NCBI RefSeq assembly: GCF_024055715.1 | Contig: NZ_JAMXMV010000024.1 | Coordinates: forward strand, 36,907 to 100,906 | DNA from: Actinoallomurus soli | GTDB lineage: Bacteria; Actinomycetota; Actinomycetes; Streptosporangiales; Streptosporangiaceae | Direction of reading: 5' to 3' | Length of the DNA stretch: 64,000 bases | Program-made: the position numbers and the translations under genes | Shown here: piece after piece, positions 44,741 to 52,727 of the stretch | How positions within the stretch are numbered: the stretch's first letter is position 1 | Layout: each line of letters starts with the position of its first letter | The notes under the pieces: generated by a model | The model's input: the letters and a program-made list of their open reading frames with translations, nothing else | The model's database searches: none | What the model was told of the DNA's origin: nothing

Positions 44741-45685
44741 ATGTCCCGATGGGGAATGACCATCCCGCTCATGGGCCTGCCCCTGGCCGAGCACCGCAAG
44801 GTCGTGGAGGGCCTGGCCGGCCTCGGATACACCGATGCGTGGTCGGCGGAGAGCAACGGGGTGGACGGCTTCACGCCGCTGGCGCTCGCCTCGCAGTGGG
44901 CCCCCGACCTGCGGCTCGGACCGGCGATCGTGCCGGTCTACACCCGCGGTCCCGCCCTGCTCGCCCAGCAGGCCGCCACCCTCGCCGACCTGGCCCCCGG
45001 CCGGTTCGTGCTCGGCCTCGGCACGTCCTCGCAGGTCATCGTCGAACGCTGGAACGGGATCCCCTTCACCGAGCCGTACCAGCGGGTCCGGGACACGCTG
45101 CGGTTCCTGCGCCGGGCGCTCGCGGGGGAGAAGGTCACCGACGAGACGCTCGGCGTGTCCGGCTTCCGGCTGGACAACCCGCCGAAGACGCCGCCGCCGA
45201 TCGTGCTCGCCGCGCTCCGGCCCGGCATGCTCCGGCTCGCCGCGCGCGAGGCCGACGGGGCGATCACCAACTGGCTGGCGCCGGAGGACGTCCGCACGGT
45301 ACGGGGCGTGTTCGGCACGGAGAAGGAGCTGATCGCGCGGATCTTCGTCTGCCCGACGTCGAACGCCGACGAGGCGCGGACACTCGGCCGCCGGCTGATC
45401 GCGGCGTACCTCACCGTGCCCGTCTACGCGGCCTTCCACGAGTGGCTCGGCCGCGGCGCGCGGCTCGCCGCGATGAACGAGGCGTGGGCCGCCGGAGACC
45501 GCCGGGCCGCCCTGGACGCGATCCCGGACGACGTCGTCGACGAGCTCGTCGTCCACGGCTCTCCGGACGCGTGCCGGGCACGCGTCCGCGAGTACGTCGA
45601 GGCCGGTCTGGACACTCCGATCCTCGCCGTCCTGCCGAACAGCGAGCTCTCGATTCCGGACGCCGTGCCCGCTCTCGCTCCCTGA
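44741..45685 (+). CDS. LLM-class (F420-type) oxidoreductase
   Basis: Protein of 314 aa in the bacterial-luciferase-like TIM-barrel family: GYTDAWSAESNGVDGF near the N-terminus, LGLGTSSQVIVERWNG and PPIVLAALRPGMLRLAAREADG in the centre. Most actinobacterial members use coenzyme F420 instead of FMN. GAGGAGG six bases before the ATG. It is co-transcribed with the upstream SDR gene; both could act on one carbonyl or hydroxyl substrate. The reaction is not known. Confidence 0.88.
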   Translation: MSRWGMTIPLMGLPLAEHRKVVEGLAGLGYTDAWSAESNGVDGFTPLALASQWAPDLRLGPAIVPVYTRGPALLAQQAATLADLAPGRFVLGLGTSSQVIVERWNGIPFTEPYQRVRDTLRFLRRALAGEKVTDETLGVSGFRLDNPPKTPPPIVLAALRPGMLRLAAREADGAITNWLAPEDVRTVRGVFGTEKELIARIFVCPTSNADEARTLGRRLIAAYLTVPVYAAFHEWLGRGARLAAMNEAWAAGDRRAALDAIPDDVVDELVVHGSPDACRARVREYVEAGLDTPILAVLPNSELSIPDAVPALAP

Positions 45686-45750
45686 TTTCCGGCCAATGGC
45701 TGGATCCCGGATGTTTGCCGACATGGAGCGTCGGGCATGGCAGGGCGCAT

Positions 45751-45765
45751 GCACGGGGCCCGTGC
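45751..45765. terminator. Short hairpin after the LLM gene
   Basis: GCACGGG-G-CCCGTGC is a perfect 7-bp inverted repeat 65 bases after the LLM stop codon and 41 bases before the next start. Tight spacing makes a real hairpin difficult without fraying, so confidence is modest. Confidence 0.4.
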
Positions 45766-45806
45766 GCCGTGCTGACCTGCAATCCAGACCGAAGGAGCTG
45801 TCGACA

Positions 45807-46097
45807 GTGCTGACGCTGACCGATTCGGCGGTCCAGGTGATCCGTACCGTCACCAGCCAGCCCGAGCTTTCACCGCAGACCGGCCTGCGGATCGCCACCC
45901 AGGGCCAGACGGAGGAGACGGGCACGCTCTCCCTCGCGGTGGCCGAGGGGCCGCAGGCCGGCGATGAGATCGTCGAGGAGCATGGCGCCCGTGTCTACCT
46001 GGAACCGGATGCGGCGACGATCCTGGACGAGATGACCCTGGACGCGAGTGTCGACGAGAACGGGGACGTCACCTTCCGCCTAGCGGAACAGACCTGA
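45807..46097 (+). CDS. IscA/HesB-fold protein without cysteines
   Basis: Protein of 96 aa from GTG 45807, AAGGAG nine bases upstream. MLTLTDSAVQVIRTV at the start and VYLEPDAATILDEMTLDAS towards the end are those of A-type Fe-S carriers (IscA/HesB), but none of the three metal-binding Cys is present; the whole protein has no Cys. It therefore cannot hold a cluster in the usual way. Similar Cys-less homologues are frequent in actinomycetes, often as stress proteins of unknown role. A bidirectional terminator follows. Confidence 0.8.
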   Translation: MLTLTDSAVQVIRTVTSQPELSPQTGLRIATQGQTEETGTLSLAVAEGPQAGDEIVEEHGARVYLEPDAATILDEMTLDASVDENGDVTFRLAEQT

Positions 46098-46112
46098 CCG
46101 AGTGAACCGACC

Positions 46113-46144
46113 GGCCCCGGGCCCGCACCGACGAGCCCGGGGCC
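46113..46144. terminator. Bidirectional hairpin terminator
   Basis: GGCCCCGGGC (46113-46122) pairs perfectly with GCCCGGGGCC (46135-46144) around a 12-base loop, between the convergent IscA-fold and coiled-coil genes. Confidence 0.8.
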
Positions 46145-46154
46145 TTCGGTGTCC

Positions 46155-46550
46155 TCAGGCCGCCAAGCGATCCAGGATCAGGTCCAGCTTGGCGTCCATA
46201 CCGCCGAGCCGGCCCTCGACGGCGGTGAGCCGGGTCTCGACCCGGGTGAGCCGCTCCTTGACGTCCGCCATCTCGGTCGCGAGCCCGTCCAGCCGGGACT
46301 CGACCCGTTCCACCCGGGATTCGACCCGTTCCAGCCGGGATTCGATGGCGGTGAAGCGCTCTTCGTGGCGGGCGAGCGTCTCCTTGATCGAGGCGATCTC
46401 CCCGTAGATCAGGTTGAGCAGCTCAGGCACGCCACCGACCTTACGGTCGGCGGCCACCGCCACCTCCGCCCACCCGTGGGTCGCCATGCGCAGGATCTGT
46501 ACGTCTTTCTCGAGCGCGCTGACCCGTTCTTCGAGGCTCGGCACGAGCAT
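46155..46550 (-). CDS. Coiled-coil protein, unknown function
   Basis: Protein of 131 aa from ATG 46550 (GAAGG ten bases upstream). After about 45 ordinary residues, a nearly continuous coiled coil follows with repeated ESRLERVESRVERVESRL units, then KERLTRVETRLTAVEGRL, with a seven-residue period over residues 65-130. The codons repeat too (CGGGACTCGACCCG type), so the region may expand or contract. No catalytic residues are present; probably an oligomerising or scaffold protein. Confidence 0.75.
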   Translation of the reverse strand: MLVPSLEERVSALEKDVQILRMATHGWAEVAVAADRKVGGVPELLNLIYGEIASIKETLARHEERFTAIESRLERVESRVERVESRLDGLATEMADVKERLTRVETRLTAVEGRLGGMDAKLDLILDRLAA

Positions 46551-46685
46551 GACCGTAGCACCTTCCCCTTGGCCCGTCCTGACGATGGGCGACGAAGTGA
46601 CTACAGCATGTGGTGCCGACAGGACGCGTCCTTGCGCGGACTTTCCCGAGTTCCAGCCAAGCCTCGAACGTCCGCACGCCAAGGG

Positions 46686-47369
46686 TCAGCCGAGGGCCAG
46701 CCACTGCAGGTTCATGTCGGCCAGTCGCCGGTCCTCGGCCGGGGTGAGCGGCTGACGTCCGGTCGCCTTCTCCAGGAAGGTGGCCTGGTCCCATCCCAGC
46801 CTCTGCCGGTCGGCGCCCTCGGACCGGCCCGTCAGGAGTTCCTCCACCACGGAGCCCGCCTCGGGGGTCAGCCACGGGGTGTCTCCCCGCGCGGCGGCCA
46901 GGTCCAGCCCGTGCACGGCGACCTCGACCACTCGGGTGACCAGGAACTCGGACAACAGCATCGCGTCGCCATGCCGCGTCCGCACCACCCGGCCGGCGGG
47001 TTCCGCGCTGCACAGCCGGTGAACGTTCTGCCAGGTGGCGATGAAGTCCTCGGCGAGCGCGCGACCGTCCGGGAAGTCGGCGGCATGTCCCTGGGCCAGC
47101 GCGATACGCGTGTCGTTCGTAGCGGCCGAGAACCGCTCATCGGGCCGGTAGTACTGCCGGGCCGACACCTCGGCCTGGTCCGGCGATGCTCCGGCGAGCA
47201 TCCCGGGCAGCCAGGCGAGCGCCACCCGAACATGGCCGAACAGATCGCGGACCCGCCACGGCTCGCATCGTGTGGGCAGGGCCCAATCCCGATCCGTCCA
47301 GCTCAAGGCCACCTCGCCCAGGCGCGCCGACTCCGCTCTGAACGCCTCCATCACCCGATCACGATTCAT
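46686..47369 (-). CDS. DinB/mycothiol-dependent maleylpyruvate isomerase-like protein
   Basis: Protein of 227 aa from ATG 47369. The N-terminal four-helix bundle has the metal-site pattern of the MDMPI/DinB family: His in DLFGHVRVALAW and Glu/His in RVVEVAVHGLDLA, with WTDRDWALPTRCEPWRVRD ahead. Members use mycothiol for isomerase or transferase reactions in actinobacteria. C-terminal residues (LGWDQATFLEKATGRQPLT) match TIGR03086-like proteins. It appears monocistronic, and the start has a weak ribosome site. Confidence 0.82.
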   Translation of the reverse strand: MNRDRVMEAFRAESARLGEVALSWTDRDWALPTRCEPWRVRDLFGHVRVALAWLPGMLAGASPDQAEVSARQYYRPDERFSAATNDTRIALAQGHAADFPDGRALAEDFIATWQNVHRLCSAEPAGRVVRTRHGDAMLLSEFLVTRVVEVAVHGLDLAAARGDTPWLTPEAGSVVEELLTGRSEGADRQRLGWDQATFLEKATGRQPLTPAEDRRLADMNLQWLALG

Positions 47370-47475
47370 GATCGCCAAACTATCGGGGCGGCCGGGGTGG
47401 ATCCGCGCGCCCGTGCTGAGCGATGAAGGCGGCAATCACTCAGGTGATGCTGCGGCCACCTCGCCGGGGAGCGGG

Positions 47476-48576
47476 TCAGGGTTCGGTGGTATCGCCGGCG
47501 AAGGTGGGGTGGGGGCCGAGGGCCCAGTATTCGAAGAGGCCGTGACCGACGCCGCCCTCGTAGTCGAAGCGGGCGACGGAGTCGACCATGCCCCACATCC
47601 GGGCGGCGTCCTCCGTGCGCCGCAGGTCGTACGTCACGCCCTGGACCTTCAGGTCGGGGCCCTGGTACATGCCGTGCCGCCAGTCGGGTTCGAGGCCGTA
47701 GCCGCTGCCGACCATCAGGTGAGCGGGCAGGAGCGGGGTGACGCGCACGTCGAAGGGCTCGCCTCCCGGCGGTGCGAAGGCGATCACCGCCTCGGTGACG
47801 TCGCGGGTGCCCGGGGCGTACGCCGGGCGGTAGTCGGGGCGGCCGAGGTACTCCGGCTCACGGCCGTCCGGCCACACGCGTACGGCCTCCTCCAGGATCC
47901 GCCGGCCCTGCGCGTCCTCCTGGAGGATGCACAGGATCGCGTGGTCCTCGAACTGCATCGGCGCGTACACCCAGTAGAAACCCGGATTCGCATCCTTCGC
48001 CTGGATGCCCGGCGGCTCGGGCTCGCCGACCGGGCGGATGCCCCAGGATCGGTCGCGGCTGCCCCACCAGCGGTCCGGGGTGACCGGCAGGGTCGTGTCG
48101 TCCACGGTGATCGAGCCGGTCCACCGGCCGGTCTGGGCGAGCCGCCGGGAGTCGAACACCACCCGTTCCCGGGCGCGGACGAAGTGCGGCGGCTCCAGCT
48201 GCGCCGGGATCGCCCCCTCCCAGGTCAGGTCGAACGACAGCCCGTGGTCGTTCGGGCCGAGGACGACGCGCAGGCGTTTCAGGCCCTCCAGCACCTCGAC
48301 GCGGAACGGCCCGACCGTCGTGTCCATCCGGTCGGCGCCCAGTTCGCGGGAGGCGCGGACGACGCGGTGCAGCGGGCCGTACCGGACCAGGGCGAAGGCG
48401 TCGGTGACGCCGAGGTTCGGGTACTGCCCGAGTCCGACGATCAGCATCAGCTCGTCCGACCGGGAGTGGCAGTTGAAGTAGTACCGGTCGTAGAAGTTGC
48501 GGTCGGAGGTGCCCACGTGGCGCATCACGTCGGGGACCTGGTGGACGGGGTGGTCGTCGAGCGGGGAGAGCGTCAT
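47476..48576 (-). CDS. DUF7064/7065-like (tocopherol cyclase/lipocalin-type) protein
   Basis: Protein of 366 aa from ATG 48576 (GGAGG six bases upstream). Beta-rich, with landmarks DRNFYDRYYFNCHSRSDELM, WWGSRDRSWGIRPVG and FYWVYAPMQFEDHA, which I recognise from the tocopherol-cyclase-like/DUF7064-DUF7065 proteins of actinobacteria and proteobacteria. Function is unknown; a lipid or isoprenoid-binding role has been guessed for the fold. The start overlaps the upstream phosphotransferase gene by ATGA, a conserved pairing, which suggests that both act on one lipophilic substrate. Confidence 0.72.
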   Translation of the reverse strand: MTLSPLDDHPVHQVPDVMRHVGTSDRNFYDRYYFNCHSRSDELMLIVGLGQYPNLGVTDAFALVRYGPLHRVVRASRELGADRMDTTVGPFRVEVLEGLKRLRVVLGPNDHGLSFDLTWEGAIPAQLEPPHFVRARERVVFDSRRLAQTGRWTGSITVDDTTLPVTPDRWWGSRDRSWGIRPVGEPEPPGIQAKDANPGFYWVYAPMQFEDHAILCILQEDAQGRRILEEAVRVWPDGREPEYLGRPDYRPAYAPGTRDVTEAVIAFAPPGGEPFDVRVTPLLPAHLMVGSGYGLEPDWRHGMYQGPDLKVQGVTYDLRRTEDAARMWGMVDSVARFDYEGGVGHGLFEYWALGPHPTFAGDTTEP

Positions 48577-49673
48577 CGCGGGCCTCCGGAGGGCGGGCCG
48601 GTCACGGGGGGACGGGGTGCGGGGAGGCCGAGGAGCGCGGCCAGGAGCCGCGAGGCGGTGTTGTCGACGGGGAAGTCGCTGTCGGGCGGCACCAGGCCGA
48701 AGTCGATGAACGCCTGCCCGATCCGCGCCATGATCACCGCGAACTTGAACGCGGACAGGATCTCGTAGTAGGCCAGGTGCCGCATCCGCCGGCCGGTCAG
48801 CTCCTCGTAGTACGCGACGGTGTCGGCGTAGGACGGGAAGCCGGGGAGGCGGGGCACGCCGATGCCCTCCGAGTGGTGCCGGTCCAGGAACATGTACCAG
48901 GCGAGGTCCTCCTCGGGCGCGCCGAGGGTGGCGATCTCCCAGTCCAGCGCGGCGAGCGGCTCGCCGTCGTCGCCGTACAGGATGTTCCCGATGCGGGAGT
49001 CGCCCCACAGCAGGACCGGCGGGTCGGGCTCGGGCGGGCGGTTCTCGCGCAGCCACCGCAGCGCCGCGGCACAGGTCGGCTGCGGCCGGTGGTAGGCCCA
49101 GCTCATGTAGTGCGTGTAGTAGCCGAGCCGCTGGTCGAGTCCGGCGCGCCCGTACCTGGTCCGGTCGAGGAACGCGAAGGGCGCCGGGTCCAGCCGGTGG
49201 ACCTCCGCCATGATCTCCAGGCCCGCGGTCCACATCCGGCGCCGTCGCTCGGGCGGGGCCTCGGCGACCCACCCCGCCTGGTGGTACGGCGGGTCGTCCT
49301 CGGGGGCCCGGCCGTCCACCCGGTCGATGACGTAGAACGGCGCGCCGAGAAGCGTCGTGTCGGCCTCGTACCAGCGCATCGGCGGGACGGGGATCGTGGT
49401 CCGCTCGTCGAGGATGCGCAGCAGCCGGTACTGGTCGGCGTACGGCAGCGGGTCCGGGAACACCTGGTAGCGGACCGGCGCCACCTTGGCGACTAACCGC
49501 TCGGTACGGCCGCCGCACGCGACGTCGAACAGGAGCGTCTCGGCGGAGAACCCGGTCGTGCCGGGTATCTCGAGGTCGGACAGCGTCACCTCGCCGCCGG
49601 ACAGCCGGTCCGCCAGCCATCGGCTCAGCACCGCACTGGTCACCTCGGGATCCCGCTGGTCGGGAACGGGCAT
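48573..49673 (-). CDS. Aminoglycoside-phosphotransferase-fold kinase (APH family)
   Basis: Protein of 366 aa from ATG 49673. APH/choline-kinase fold: substrate-lid region TGFSAETLLFDV, Lys in RLVAKVAP, catalytic HxD-equivalent LLWGDSRIGNILYG and the DFG-equivalent ALDWEIATLG. Here the usual HGD is WGD, as in acyl-CoA-dehydrogenase-associated relatives. It probably phosphorylates a hydroxyl group on a lipid-like metabolite rather than an antibiotic. It is translationally coupled to the DUF7064/7065-like gene and has a well-formed ACCAAG palindrome upstream. Confidence 0.83.
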   Translation of the reverse strand: MPVPDQRDPEVTSAVLSRWLADRLSGGEVTLSDLEIPGTTGFSAETLLFDVACGGRTERLVAKVAPVRYQVFPDPLPYADQYRLLRILDERTTIPVPPMRWYEADTTLLGAPFYVIDRVDGRAPEDDPPYHQAGWVAEAPPERRRRMWTAGLEIMAEVHRLDPAPFAFLDRTRYGRAGLDQRLGYYTHYMSWAYHRPQPTCAAALRWLRENRPPEPDPPVLLWGDSRIGNILYGDDGEPLAALDWEIATLGAPEEDLAWYMFLDRHHSEGIGVPRLPGFPSYADTVAYYEELTGRRMRHLAYYEILSAFKFAVIMARIGQAFIDFGLVPPDSDFPVDNTASRLLAALLGLPAPRPPVTGPPSGGPR

Positions 49674-49729
49674 GTCCGGCCTCCTCGTACGCCCCCGCCC
49701 GTGGTGTCTCCGATGTCGATCAAGGTTTT

Positions 49730-49747
49730 ACCAAGCTGTTACTTGGT
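49730..49747. promoter_or_regulatory. ACCAAG-CTGTTA-CTTGGT operator candidate
   Basis: A perfect 6-bp-arm inverted repeat in the 131-bp gap between the APH operon and the MBL gene, 57 bases before the APH start. It has the ACCAAG/CTTGGT halves of the KstR2 motif (AnCAAGnnCTTGnT) but a longer spacer, so a different TetR protein is more likely. Confidence 0.55.
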
Positions 49748-49804
49748 CCGTCAATGGCGCGCCGGGCGCGGAGACGCCCGCCGGTCGCGTGGCACGATCG
49801 GAGG

Positions 49805-50443
49805 ATGAGGTTGACGAAGCTCGGGCACTCCTGTGTCCGCCTCCAGAAGGACGACCGGACCATCGTCATCGACCCGGGATCCCTCACACCGGAGGGCGAC
49901 GCGATCGCGGGCGCGGAGGCCGTCCTCATCACCCACGAGCACTTCGACCACTACGCCGCGGAACGCCTGCGCAAGGCCGTCGCGGACGACCCGCGCCTCA
50001 CCGTCTACACCTGCCGCGCCGTCGCCGCCGACCTGGACGACCTGGGGGACCGGGTCCGTACGGTCGGCGAGGGGGACGCGCTGACGATCGCGGGGTTCGA
50101 GGTCGCCGTGGCCGGTCAGCGGCACGAGGTGGTCCATCCCGACGTCCCGCCGGTGGAGAACATCGGCTTCCTCATCGACGGGGAGGTCTTCCACCCGGGT
50201 GACGCGTTCACCGTCCTCGAGGCGCCGACGCTCCTCGTGCCGGGCCAGGCGCCGTGGATGAAGGCTCCGGAGATGATCCAGTACCTGCGGGCGGTGGCGC
50301 CGCGCCGCGCGTTCGCGGTCCACGACGGCCTGCTCAACGACGCCGGACTGGGGCTGCTGGACGGCCAGCTCGCCGGGGAGGGCGAGCGCCAGAAGCGGGA
50401 GTTCCGCCGGCTCCGGCCGGGCGAGTCGGTCGACATTCCGTAA
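49805..50443 (+). CDS. MBL-fold metallohydrolase (UPF0173-like)
   Basis: Protein of 212 aa. Metallo-beta-lactamase fold with MRLTKLGHSCVRLQ at the start, the metal motif THEHFDHY (43-50) and later His/Asp ligands in FHPGDAF and AVHDG. This is the UPF0173/YtkL-type group of unknown substrate, near RNase-Z-like hydrolases. GGAGG abuts the ATG directly, which is too close for normal use. Either the real start is the upstream in-frame GTG at about 49790 (adding residues ending WHDRR), or the transcript is leaderless. Confidence 0.82.
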   Translation: MRLTKLGHSCVRLQKDDRTIVIDPGSLTPEGDAIAGAEAVLITHEHFDHYAAERLRKAVADDPRLTVYTCRAVAADLDDLGDRVRTVGEGDALTIAGFEVAVAGQRHEVVHPDVPPVENIGFLIDGEVFHPGDAFTVLEAPTLLVPGQAPWMKAPEMIQYLRAVAPRRAFAVHDGLLNDAGLGLLDGQLAGEGERQKREFRRLRPGESVDIP

Positions 50444-50572
50444 CAGGCCGACTCCCCCTAGGGGAAGGACCCGTAGGTCTGCGGGACGAGCACGGATCGG
50501 TCCCGGGAGCGATGTGACGCGCCGGGCGTGCGGCCTAGCGTCGGAGACAGGCAACCGCGAAGGAGTGTCGCA

Positions 50573-50752
50573 ATGAACGGTCTGTCCCGTCCGCGCCACG
50601 GTCGTGTCATCGCCGGCGTCTGTGCCGGGCTCGGCCGCCGGTACGGCATGTCGGCCTGGACGGTCCGGCTGCTGGCGATCCTGTCCTGCCTGCTTCCCGG
50701 ACCGCAGTTCGTGCTCTACATCATCCTCTGGGTCATGATGCCGGGCGAGTGA
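50573..50752 (+). CDS. PspC-domain membrane peptide
   Basis: Protein of 59 aa with AAGGAG seven bases before the ATG. It is just a PspC domain: a basic N-terminus (SRPRHGRVIAGVCAGLGRRYG) and one membrane helix (about 30-55) ending VMMPGE. Such peptides are frequent in actinomycetes and may act in envelope-stress sensing as truncated forms of PspC. Its last 20 bp overlap the end of the convergent membrane-protein gene. Confidence 0.85.
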   Translation: MNGLSRPRHGRVIAGVCAGLGRRYGMSAWTVRLLAILSCLLPGPQFVLYIILWVMMPGE

Positions 50753-51338
50753 GACGCCTCAGGCGGCGACGGGGGTGTTCCTCCTGCGGCGCGGGCGCGA
50801 CCGCGCGCCGGAGCACGCCGGCCCGGACGCGCTCCAGCACGGTGTGACGGTGCCGGGCGTACCGGGCCAGGCCGCCGACGACCGCGCCGGTGAGGCCGTA
50901 CCCGACGATCACGGCCACCGGCCGCTCCGCCGACAGGGGGATCGCGGTCAGCGCGCAGGCGCAGGCCGCCTGGGCGGGGACGGTCAGCCGGGGCTCGGCC
51001 CCGCGGCGGCGGATCGGCGGGTCGCTGGGACCCCACGGGTCGGCGCGCAGGACGCGGAGCAGGCCGCCGAGCGGGGGCAGCGACCACCACAGCGCCGCCG
51101 CCGACGGCAGCACGATCAGCGGAGCCGCGGCCAGGAAACGGGAGGGGGACAGCACGGCGAGCGCCGCGGTCAGGGCCAGGGCCGCCGCCGTGCAGGCGAT
51201 CACAGCGGCCCGTGCTCGCGTCGCGCTCCGCAGGACCGCCCGCCGGCCGCGCCGGAGGGCGAAGAGGTACGTCTCGGCGGTCGCGTAGGCCCAGCCGGCG
51301 ACGAGGGCCCAGGCGACGGCGTCCAGCGGACTCATCAT
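50733..51338 (-). CDS. Multi-pass membrane protein, unknown function
   Basis: Protein of 201 aa from ATG 51338 (MMSPLDAVAW). Five hydrophobic segments: about 4-20, 44-64, 67-90, 120-137 and 141-158, with a basic C-terminal tail (EEHPRRRLRRL). No family could be named; the arrangement is similar to actinobacterial A24-peptidase-like or DUF proteins, but the catalytic Asp pair is missing. The ribosome site is weak. The 174-bp gap upstream (51339-51512) has no recognisable feature. Confidence 0.65.
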   Translation of the reverse strand: MMSPLDAVAWALVAGWAYATAETYLFALRRGRRAVLRSATRARAAVIACTAAALALTAALAVLSPSRFLAAAPLIVLPSAAALWWSLPPLGGLLRVLRADPWGPSDPPIRRRGAEPRLTVPAQAACACALTAIPLSAERPVAVIVGYGLTGAVVGGLARYARHRHTVLERVRAGVLRRAVAPAPQEEHPRRRLRRLTRPAS

Positions 51339-51512
51339 GATTCGAGGATGAGCGGCGCGGGCGACGGTGAGAAGACGACAACGTTCATACCCGGGAAAGC
51401 TACGGATTCGACTCCGGCGGGTCCCTGAGGGCCGCACCCGAACCGGCGGTGGAGCCATCCCCACCACGGAGTCCCGGGGCCGCCCGTGCGCCCCGTGCCG
51501 GCGGACGCCCCT

Positions 51513-51833
51513 CTAGGCCAGGTGCCAGACGGCGGGGAGGCCCTTGGCGGCGCCGTCGCCGGAGTAGTCGTGCACGACGTCGAGGTAGCCGGCCATGCGC
51601 GCCTGCCAGGCGACGTTGACCGGCAGATCCTCCAGGGCGGCCAGCAGGGCGGCGTAGTCGTCGCAGTCGATGACGTGGAACAGGTCGAGGCCGCTGCGCC
51701 AGATCGTCCACTCGTGCGCGCCGGCGTCCTTGATCGCCTGGACGAGGTCCGGCGGGACCTCCCGGTGCGCCCGCTCGTACTCCTCCTCGCGGCCGGGCTT
51801 GAGCCGGGTGTGCAGTGCGACGCGCAACGTCAC
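51513..51833 (-). CDS. L-rhamnose/L-fucose mutarotase (RhaM/DUF718 family)
   Basis: Protein of 106 aa from GTG 51833, which overlaps the GntR stop codon (GTGA). The RhaM dimeric ferredoxin-like fold is visible: RVALHTRLKPGREEEYERAH, IDCDDYAALLAAL and the C-terminal W-H motif (AVWHL). These enzymes interconvert anomers of 6-deoxyhexoses and so speed entry into dehydrogenase-based pathways. It lies in the minus-strand arm of the fucose divergon and is co-translated with the regulator. The family is named for L-rhamnose, but L-fucose is the substrate that fits the operon. Confidence 0.85.
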   Translation of the reverse strand: MTLRVALHTRLKPGREEEYERAHREVPPDLVQAIKDAGAHEWTIWRSGLDLFHVIDCDDYAALLAALEDLPVNVAWQARMAGYLDVVHDYSGDGAAKGLPAVWHLA

Positions 51834-52537
51834 TCCTCCTCTTCCTGCTGACGGCGGGCCCACTCCTCGACCGCGCCGATGTGGACCGCGGCGGCGACGC
51901 GGGCGCCGTCCGGGTCCCGCTCGACGAGCGCGCGGTAGATCGCGTCGTGCTCGCGGTACGTGCGCGCGAAGACGCCCTCCTCGCGGTAGCCGCGCCAGAC
52001 GCGGGCCCGGAACGTACGGCTGTTCAGCCCGCCGAGGATCGCGGAGAGCACCGGGTTTCCCGCCGCCTCGGTGATGATGCGGTGGAACTCCAGGTCGTGC
52101 CCGACGATCTCCTCGGCGTTCGCGCCCCGCTCCATCGCCGTCATCTCGGCGCGCAGGCGGGCGAGCCCTTCGTCGTCGATGCGGGCCGCCGCCGCGGCGG
52201 CGGCCGCCGGCTCGAGGATCTTCCGCACCTGGACGAGGTGCAGCAGGGTGTCGCCGCGGGAGATCTCCGCGACGACGCCGAAGGTCTCCAGGAGGTCGCC
52301 CGGCTGGAGCTGGGTGACGTAGATGCCGGCCCCGTGGCGCGCCTCCAGGACCCCCATGACGGTCAGGGCGCGGATGGCCTCGCGCATCGAGCTGCGGGAC
52401 AGCCCGAGGTCGGCGGCGAGGTCGCGTTCGGTCGGCAGGCGCTGGCCGGGCGTGAACTCACCCATGGCGATCCGGGTCTTGATCTCCTCGATCGCCCGCT
52501 GGGTGACGGTGGTCCTGGCGCCGGCGTCGTCGGTCAC
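51830..52537 (-). CDS. GntR-family (FadR/FCD subfamily) regulator of the fucose cluster
   Basis: Protein of 235 aa from GTG 52537, with GGAGG/GGGGGAG upstream. GntR winged helix at about 10-70 (GEFTPGQRLPTERDLAADLGLS) and an FCD ligand domain with metal-site residues (Asp/His in GHDLEFHRIITEAAGNP, later AAVHI). FCD proteins sense small acids. It is divergent from the catabolic operon with two TGGTnnnACCA-type sites between, one near each start, so it should repress both arms. The likely inducer is a fucose-pathway acid such as L-fuconate or 2-keto-3-deoxy-L-fuconate, by inference. Confidence 0.9.
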   Translation of the reverse strand: MTDDAGARTTVTQRAIEEIKTRIAMGEFTPGQRLPTERDLAADLGLSRSSMREAIRALTVMGVLEARHGAGIYVTQLQPGDLLETFGVVAEISRGDTLLHLVQVRKILEPAAAAAAAARIDDEGLARLRAEMTAMERGANAEEIVGHDLEFHRIITEAAGNPVLSAILGGLNSRTFRARVWRGYREEGVFARTYREHDAIYRALVERDPDGARVAAAVHIGAVEEWARRQQEEEE

Positions 52538-52584
52538 GCGCTCCCCCTCCTCCGACTGTGGGTCACATCCTGCCGGACGGAGAG

Positions 52585-52595
52585 TGGTCGTACCA
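52585..52595. promoter_or_regulatory. GntR operator O1 (TGGT-CGT-ACCA)
   Basis: Perfect 11-bp inverted repeat followed by ATT, the consensus of FadR-subfamily proteins such as PdhR and LldR (TGGTnnnACCA). It lies 48 bases before the GntR start. Confidence 0.75.
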
Positions 52596-52690
52596 ATTTT
52601 CAGTAAGTAACAACTATGTAACGGGGTATTGCCAGGAGATTGCCCCTTAATGGTCTTATGTCCGCACAAGAGGTCCGATGAGTGCAGGAG

Positions 52691-52701
52691 AGGTCGGACC
52701 A
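52691..52701. promoter_or_regulatory. GntR operator O2 (AGGT-CGG-ACCA)
   Basis: One mismatch to TGGTnnnACCA, 27 bases before the first catabolic gene and 106 bp from O1. A related half site, AGGTCCGATGA (52671-52681), lies just upstream. Spacing allows looping between the two sites. Confidence 0.65.
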
Positions 52702-52727
52702 ACCGTACGAGCAGGGAGTGCGACCAC

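Noticed and set aside
51339..51512. Possible gene or RNA upstream of the membrane protein gene
   Set aside because: Only fragments of frames; no clear hairpin or operator.
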